Below, piece by piece: positions 57,783 to 64,000 of a stretch of DNA of 64,000 bases. Position numbers and translations under genes: made by a program. The stretch is taken from the NCBI GenBank assembly GCA_002633025.1, contig NMRB01000889.1, forward strand, positions 113,112 through 177,111, read 5' to 3'. Source of the stretch: Notospermus geniculatus (lineage: Eukaryota; Nemertea; Pilidiophora; Heteronemertea; Lineidae). The notes below the pieces were generated by a model. The model did not search any database. It worked only from the letters and a program-made list of their open reading frames with translations, and was not told the DNA's origin. How positions within the stretch are numbered: position 1 is the stretch's first letter; each line of letters opens with the position of its first letter.

Positions 57783-58122
57783 TTGCCGCATAAGCACGAG
57801 TGCCGCAATATGTATTTTGAAAACTCTACATTATCAGCCGTTTCACTCTTGAACCGATACAATAATTTCATTACGGAATCTTGCTGTAAAACCTGACCTT
57901 TCTTGATCTTCTGTCGGCTTTCGTCTAATCAGGAACGCCAAGACGACAGCAAAATTCGCAAATTATGATATATTGCTATGGAGGCGTTATCGCGGTGTCC
58001 TGACAAGATTCTTGTGATTATCACTGTCACAGATGGCGCTTTTTCTACTAATATAAACAGATCGGTGGTAATTCATGGAGGATTGTCGACCTCTGTTGCG
58101 ACATATCGCCGCCCCGCAGCCA

Positions 58123-59305
58123 CCAATCATGGCTAGTAATCCAACAAGTGACACTATAACCGAGAAGAGATGAATGAACGGCCGTTATCAACCAGCCCAG
58201 GTCCTGTTCAGAGCGGCTTAGAAAAATTTGATGACTGAATTTTGTTGTTTTATTGATGTCGTGACATAATGTTGTCTACGGGCCAAATGGGATGTTGCAC
58301 AACCTGGTGAACACTGATATCTCAAATGGAGCAGGGTGAGTTATGGGTAGACCATCTCGAGGTTGTCAGGGGTTCTGGAGTTCGCTTCCCTCCGTCACCA
58401 GAGAGACAATCATGTGGTTATCAGCGTTCTGAGCGCTCGCTCCCCACGTCAGGAACACAAGGACCATTCTGAGGTCATCAGGGGTCAAACGTCAACCCAG
58501 CACCCGCCACAATACGGCGCGCCTTCTTTCGGGAGAGGAATGAATCAACGTAAATGGCGCCTTTAGCACCCCTTTAATTTTGTAAAGCAGTCACACTGCT
58601 GAACAGACCAGCCGAAAGAAAAAGAGTGGCAACCCGACGGCAATCGAATCCGCGGCCTATCGGTTGAGTCCGACGCTCTTGCCGCTACACCGCCGCGCTC
58701 TCCAACTGTGCTCNCCAATCATGGCTAGTAATCCAACAAGTGACACTATAACCGAGAAGAGATGAATGAACGGCCGTTATCAACCAGCCCAGGTCCTGTT
58801 CAGAGCGGCTTAGAAAAATTTGATGACTGAATTTTGTTGTTTTATTGATGTCGTGACATAATGTTGTCTACGGGCCAAATGGGATGTTGCACAACCTGGT
58901 GAACACTGATATCTCAAATGGAGCAGGGTGAGTTATGGGTAGACCATCTCGAGGTTGTCAGGGGTTCTGGAGTTCGCTTCCCTCCGTCACCAGAGAGACA
59001 ATCATGTGGTTATCAGCGTTCTGAGCGCTCGCTCCCCACGTCAGGAACACAAGGACCATTCTGAGGTCATCAGGGGTCAAACGTCAACCCAGCACCCGCC
59101 ACAATACGGCGCGCCTTCTTTCGGGAGAGGAATGAATCAACGTAAATGGCGCCTTTAGCACCCCTTTAATTTTGTAAAGCAGTCACACTGCTGAACAGAC
59201 CAGCCGAAAGAAAAAGAGTGGCAACCCGACGGCAATCGAATCCGCGGCCTATCGGTTGAGTCCGACGCTCTTGCCGCTACACCGCCGCGCTCTCCAACTG
59301 TGCTC
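58123..59305. repeat. Two 591-bp copies joined by a single N at 58714 (probable overlap)
   Basis: 58123-58713 and 58715-59305 appear identical over their full length. The left copy ends CCAACTGTGCTC and the right copy continues past the same words. Each holds a minus-strand tRNA-like SINE head (58620-58710 and 59212-59302) with GGATTCGATTGCCGTCGG and GCGGCGGTGTAGCGGCAAG. Confidence 0.85.
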
Positions 59306-59309
59306 TCCT

Positions 59310-60465
59310 TTGACAACATTTTTCAAGGTGACGTTGCCTAATCATGGATCGCAAACCTCGGGTCTTCGAACAAAACGCCTGAAGCACAACAACAGAGGGG
59401 TGGGGAGAAATATCTATTCACGTCCAACACATTTTTTCCTACTTGTGTCTTTCTTGCTCTTAGTTACTGAGAGAAGAGCCACCTGGACCCGTGAATTATT
59501 GATAGCCGGGATCCTTCAAATTACATCCACAGCTGAACAAGACTAAAGTTCTCTCACTGTAACCAAGAATTCATGCGGAGCAGAGTCCGGTAATCACTAG
59601 AGGAGACTGGTTCATGCCTTGTGCATTGCAAGGCCGTCGGTAGGAACAGGAGGGGACAAATGCTCCGGAGACGTCTCAGAAAAACGTGTTTTTCATGCAG
59701 ATTTTTGGCGAAAAGTGGAAAAAAGTGCAGTTTTGCCCAGAAAAAGCGCCTTGCCCTCAACAAAAACCTGTCCAAAGTGTTTTCTGGATATTTTTACGTA
59801 AAAATCTTGCTTCTTGCTTCACACCAAGGAACCCTTATGAGGTTCGAAACCCCCAAGACTGTTGAATCCTGGGAAAGATGTTGGCGACCGGTGTAACATC
59901 TATCGGGGTTCCTGCGTGTGAATGTTCTCCCTGTATTGCCCTATTGAACAGACATGGTCTCTCTGTCTATTGTCACTACGTTCACAATACAAAGAAGGAA
60001 ACACTGAGAACCACGGAACACTGGCAAATGTTACACAGGACTGTTTCGGGGTGTGGGGCGTGATAAGACTACTTCGAAGTCCACTAATTGGCCAGATCTC
60101 GTCCAACCACAGCGACAACGAAAGAAAATGAAGGGCTTCATCGATTAGACTTGCAATCAAAAGGATCCGATAGATACGATCCTTTTGTACATGCACCTCA
60201 AGGAACTGAGCAGGGATATACGCCTAAGCACTTCTTGGAGCAACTCTGTGTAGATTTATAAATCTTGTAGCCGGGTGGAAACCCAATATGTTTGACATCT
60301 CCGAATGGGAGTGGGACCATATGGCCTTCCTTTTAGTCAATAAACATGGTATCTTTAATTACACGAACATCTGAAATTGAGAGGAACATTCCCAGCCAAA
60401 AAAGCCTGTTTACCCCATAAACGAGGCAGTATTGATACTTTACAATGTTCTTGCTTGGATTTTTG
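59310..60465. other. No recognisable gene or repeat
   Basis: Overlapping short ORFs on both strands only. No structure that I can name. Confidence 0.3.
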
Positions 60466-60470
60466 TGATA

Positions 60471-60893
60471 AAAACAAACGCAGTTTTTGTGATGAAAACT
60501 CCTGAGGCGCATGAGAGCGCTCTCCGCACGTCACATCCGTCTGTGTGTCGCTACTTGCGTTATCAAGTGGGGTTCATTGGCACACGGATTTAGTCCGAGT
60601 CAGGTCCGTAAAAAATAGATCAAATTGACTTTTGCGTTGTCGTATCCGGAAAACTAGGGGTAAACGGACTAGAAACGGACCGAATCCGTGCGCCAATGAA
60701 TCACGCTTTAAGCTAGCCTCACACGAGGGCGGTTCTGACGGCGGTTCAAGACCGTGCTGAACCTCAGTGACACCGCCTAGACACCCTGAGCTTGTTCGCC
60801 AATAAAAACAAACGCAGTTTTTGTGATGAAAACTCCTGAGGCGCATGAGAGCGCTCTCCGCACGTCACATCCGTCTGTGTGTCGCTACTTGCG
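60471..60893. repeat. 90-bp direct repeat separated by a MITE-bearing spacer
   Basis: 60471-60560 and 60804-60893 share AAAAACAAACGCAGTTTTTG through GTCGCTACTTGCGT. The spacer contains a hairpin element at about 60572-60702 with ends GGTTCATTGGCACACGGATT and GCGCCAATGAATC. Confidence 0.6.
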
Positions 60894-60901
60894 TCATCCT
60901 T

Positions 60902-62356
60902 TTAGACCAGACAGCCGTGAACTCGGAAGAATCGAACCTGAAGCCCCCAGGCCCGGATCCAGGGGGTGTGGAGGATGGGCGTACGCCCACTGTTTTGGCG
61001 GAGCAATGATTTTTTTAGCAAGAAAAATTTTGTTAATCAGATAAAAATTCTAGTATTTTGCTCTCAGATGCCAGGAAAATGCATCTAAAGCACTTAGGTT
61101 GTCAATTTGTTCTGGGATGCACCCCCAGACCCCCTTTGGGCTTCGCGCTTTCGGTGTTTGCCGCCTCCGTCGACCTACGCCCGCCCCCGCCCCTTTCTGT
61201 CAATCCTGGATCTGGCCCTGGCCTCGCATGCCATTTTTGACAGCTAAGATTTCGACAAGGTATCAGTCTAGCCTAGGTTTTACCACTAGCTATGTATGGA
61301 TTGGACAGGACACCAGTCCTATCACGTTGGTTCCAGATTCCGCCGCCAGGGAGGGATATTGAGGCACGAGATAGAAAACCTACAGTGGCGCTTTAAAGGG
61401 ACGTCGATAGATTGAACTCTGTTTGTTTCACCCTGGTTGTCCAAGTGTCCCGAATAACACATACGACATTGATTATTGAGTATTGCCGATAAGAGGCCAG
61501 AAAATGTTTTCCCAATCTTTCATCCCTTCACACTCGTCAGAAAAACATCCCTGCCTCCAGGGCATCACCTCTACACATTGCTGCAGCTGGTTCAATCGTG
61601 CTGGCTCCCACCGACCATCACCATCGCCCAGACACGAGTAACCGACAACCTCTTTCGACCCGCTCTCGTTTCACTTAAATTTTTAAGTAGACGTCTTCAG
61701 CAAGCACTCGGGTGTTCTCTCAACATAAGAAAAAAATAGCCAAAATCCCACGGAGCACTACGTTTCGGGCAAACGGGGCTGCCGTGGTGACCGGGAACAT
61801 AGTGTGACCGTAGCATTAGACCAGACAGCCGTGAACTCAAAAGAATCGAACCTGAAGTCTCGCAGCCATTTTTGACTGCTAAGATTTCGACAGAGTGCCA
61901 GTCTAAAACCTAGGTTTTACCACTGGCTATGTATGGATTGGACAGGACAGCAGTCCTATCACGTTGGTTCCCAATCCCGCCGCCATTGAGGCACGAGATA
62001 GAAAACCTACAGTGGCGCTTTAAAGGGACGTCGATAGATTGAGCTCTCTGTTTGTTTCACCTTGGTTGTCCAAGTGTCCCGAATAACACATACGACATTG
62101 ATTATTGAGTATCGTCAATAAGAGGCCAGAAAATGTTTCCCCAATCTTTCATCCCTTCACACTCGTCAGAAAAACATCCCTGCCTCCAGGGCATCACCTC
62201 TACACATTGCTGCAGCTGGTTCAATCGTGCTGGCTCCCACCGACCATCACCATCGCCCAGACACCGAGTAACCGACAACCTCTTTCGACCCGCTCTCGTT
62301 TCACTTAAATTTTTAAGTAGACGTCTTCAGCAAGCACTCGGGTGTTCTCTCAACAT
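60902..62356. repeat. Local duplication, one copy carrying a hAT-like insert
   Basis: 60902-61727 and 61817-62356 match apart from an insert at 60948-61220 and small differences. No N lies between them, so the duplication may be genuine. ORFs repeat in both copies and have no recognisable product. Confidence 0.7.
60948..61220. mobile_element. hAT-like element, CAGGCCCGGATCC family, with an empty paralogous site
   Basis: Starts CAGGCCCGGATCCAGGGG and ends CCTGGATCTGGCCCTG. The second copy of the surrounding duplication reads GAACCTGAAGTCTCGCAGCC at about 61847, without the insert. The flanking target word is GCCTCGCA on the right. It is an intact copy of the family seen at 3.3 and 31 kb. Confidence 0.7.
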
Positions 62357-63315
62357 TTATTCTGGTGCAATGACGCTCAATGAAAATTTCATTAGTGAAT
62401 ATTGGTTGGTCAGAGCACCTGTGCCGCGGAACACAAGTCTTACTCAACAAATATTGGCAAGCACGACCGATCAATGCGAATGCATTACCAATTAGATCCT
62501 GTAGTTCTTTAGCTGCACCAGCGCACTGTGAGACACCTCACGTGGAGTGGGTGAACTGGTGAAAGTGAGAGGGGCGGAACGAAAGAGCGAGGTGACGAAG
62601 GGTAGAGAAGAGAGGAGGAAATAAAAGGAGGAGAGGAATGGAGGGAATGAATTGAAGGAAGAAAGGGAAAGGAGCGGAAGGAANGAACGATATCATCGAC
62701 AACAATACACCTGCGCCGCTGGTGGTTGCCAATATTTGACCATCAAAAAATCCATCGCACTAATGCGTGACAAATAAGTGTTATCTACACCTGACCAGGT
62801 GTGAAATCAGGGCCTGACCCCTTGAGGGTCAGCATCCCGGTCAGCATGGGTCGATGAAAGCTCGAAACGTGGCGACAATACCTGCAAACTCCTTTAAGGG
62901 ACAAAATCATGATCTTATTGTGTGCTCGGTGATGGCTTCGCATTGATGTTGTGCAGACGCTGATTCCTGGGTCAGTTCTGTGGTTTCCACCAGCGTCATC
63001 AACATCACGGGCACAAAAACACCCATTTCGCTCAGCAGAAAATGAGGGCAGAAATAATATCGTACGTCTGTAGGCCTAAATGTTTGGTACTGGAGCGGTT
63101 CCTCATTAGCCGCCCGTGGAAATGTTGGAGGTGGACGCACCGACCACGCCCCTTGTGTTCGAATCCACACCAGCAATCAAACGACGATCCCCGGATGTAA
63201 ACGTGTCGAAGGCAGCGACAGAGAGAGATTGAGACGACACCAATTGTGTCCTGTTATCTTCATCAGAACAGCTCGGCAGGAGGTGTGGACACTTTTGGTA
63301 CATCCTGTCAAAAGA
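62357..63315. other. No recognisable gene
   Basis: 62565-62690 is purine-rich (GAGGGGA/GGAAGGAA words) with a single N at 62685. Elsewhere nothing is recognisable. Confidence 0.3.
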
Positions 63316-63318
63316 CTG

Positions 63319-63692
63319 TCCTTACCGAAAGTTTTTCGCCCCAGCCCAGTAACAAAGTCTCTCATTGCTAAAAGTGATGTTACAAAATCTCACCACTGGA
63401 GATCTCACCACTGGAGAGATTTTGTACCGTTACAAAGTCTCTCATTGCTAAAAATGATGTCACAAAATCTCTCATTGCTAAAAATGATGTTACAAAATAT
63501 CTCCAGTGGTGAGATTTTGTAACGTTACAAAATCTCTCCAGTGGTGAGTCTTTGTAACGTCACCAAATCTCTCCAGTGGTGAGATTTTGTAACGTTACAA
63601 AATCTCACCACTGGAGAGATTTTGTAACGTAACAAGGCAGAGGCCTAAGCTGGTACTGTTTCCTTACCAAAAGTTTTTCGCCCCGGCCCAGT
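63319..63692. repeat. Palindromic satellite array flanked by a 32-bp direct repeat
   Basis: Units of two kinds alternate. One is TCTCATTGCTAAAAATGATG. The other is ACAAAATCTCTCCAGTGG with its complement, often fused head to head as TTTTGTAACGTTACAAAA. The array (63355-63636) is bracketed by a repeat starting TCCTTACCGAAAGTTTTTCG at 63319-63350 and 63661-63692. Confidence 0.7.
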
Positions 63693-64000
63693 TCGCTCCG
63701 TCCTGTGTTACAGAAAGGAAAATGACGGCGAATTACAGTAGAAAATGCGAATGCAGGACACTGGTCTGTTTAGAAGAAGGATACACCTACAAAATGACAG
63801 AAAAGTCTGATTGCCTGAAGACTGACGTACCGGTGTAACATCTGCCAGTGTTTCCCATCAGCGAGTGTTCCCTTGCTATTGTTTGACGGAAGAAGCGGCG
63901 ACTTGGCAATAGAGGACACACAGAGAAACATGTCGATCTACCTGCCAGCGTTTCCCAAACAATAGGTGGACATAATCACCCACAGAAACACTGCATGGCG
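63693..64000. other. Right end of window, no recognisable feature
   Basis: No ORF or repeat that I can support. Confidence 0.3.

Noticed and set aside
57440-57871. 143-codon minus-strand ORF and facing plus-strand ORF
   Set aside because: Both are read through a cluster of palindromic MITEs.
63355-63640. CRISPR-like pattern of short repeats
   Set aside because: The units occur in both orientations without distinct spacers.

Overview
This window is nuclear DNA from a multicellular animal, most likely a marine invertebrate and probably a deuterostome (echinoderm, hemichordate or cephalochordate). The evidence is split genes with GT/AG introns, a metazoan-type CACTA transposase, many tRNA-derived SINE pieces, dense short inverted-repeat transposons, and abundant words such as TACATGTA, TACCGGTA and AGGCCTAGGCC. 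I cannot name the species from sequence alone. There are two long assembly gaps (14085-14358, 45732-45809) and eight single-N positions.

Layout. 1-3 kb: the 5' end of a minus-strand gene (exons 2042-2146 and 180-311; coiled coil plus a basic nuclear-localisation-like stretch), running off the left edge. It lies behind a CpG-containing control region with an E2F-like site. 3-5.7 kb: repeats only, including a 472-bp foldback element with 9-bp target duplications. 5.86-11.88 kb: the only long coding block. It holds an intronless 381-aa protein-kinase-like ORF followed, 147 bp later on the same strand, by a three-exon, 1018-aa EnSpm/CACTA-type transposase. 12-64 kb: no long gene is visible. The region is a mosaic of hairpin MITEs, hAT-like elements with clean 8-bp target duplications, tRNA-derived SINEs, minisatellites and local duplications. 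A scatter of short minus-strand exon-like segments (22-56 kb) may belong to one or more genes with large introns, but each is weak on its own.

Assembly. Four of the eight single Ns (17778, 20242, 44867, 58714) sit exactly at the junction of two near-identical direct copies. In each case the end of the left copy matches the inside of the right copy. This is the pattern of two overlapping contigs, often two haplotypes, placed end to end. These 'tandem duplications' are therefore probably artefacts. One pair differs by a whole MITE, which points to an insertion polymorphism.

The most interesting items are the kinase/transposase pair, the sharing of one internal core between MITEs with different termini, the set of elements whose target-site duplications can be read directly, and the palindromic array near 63.5 kb.
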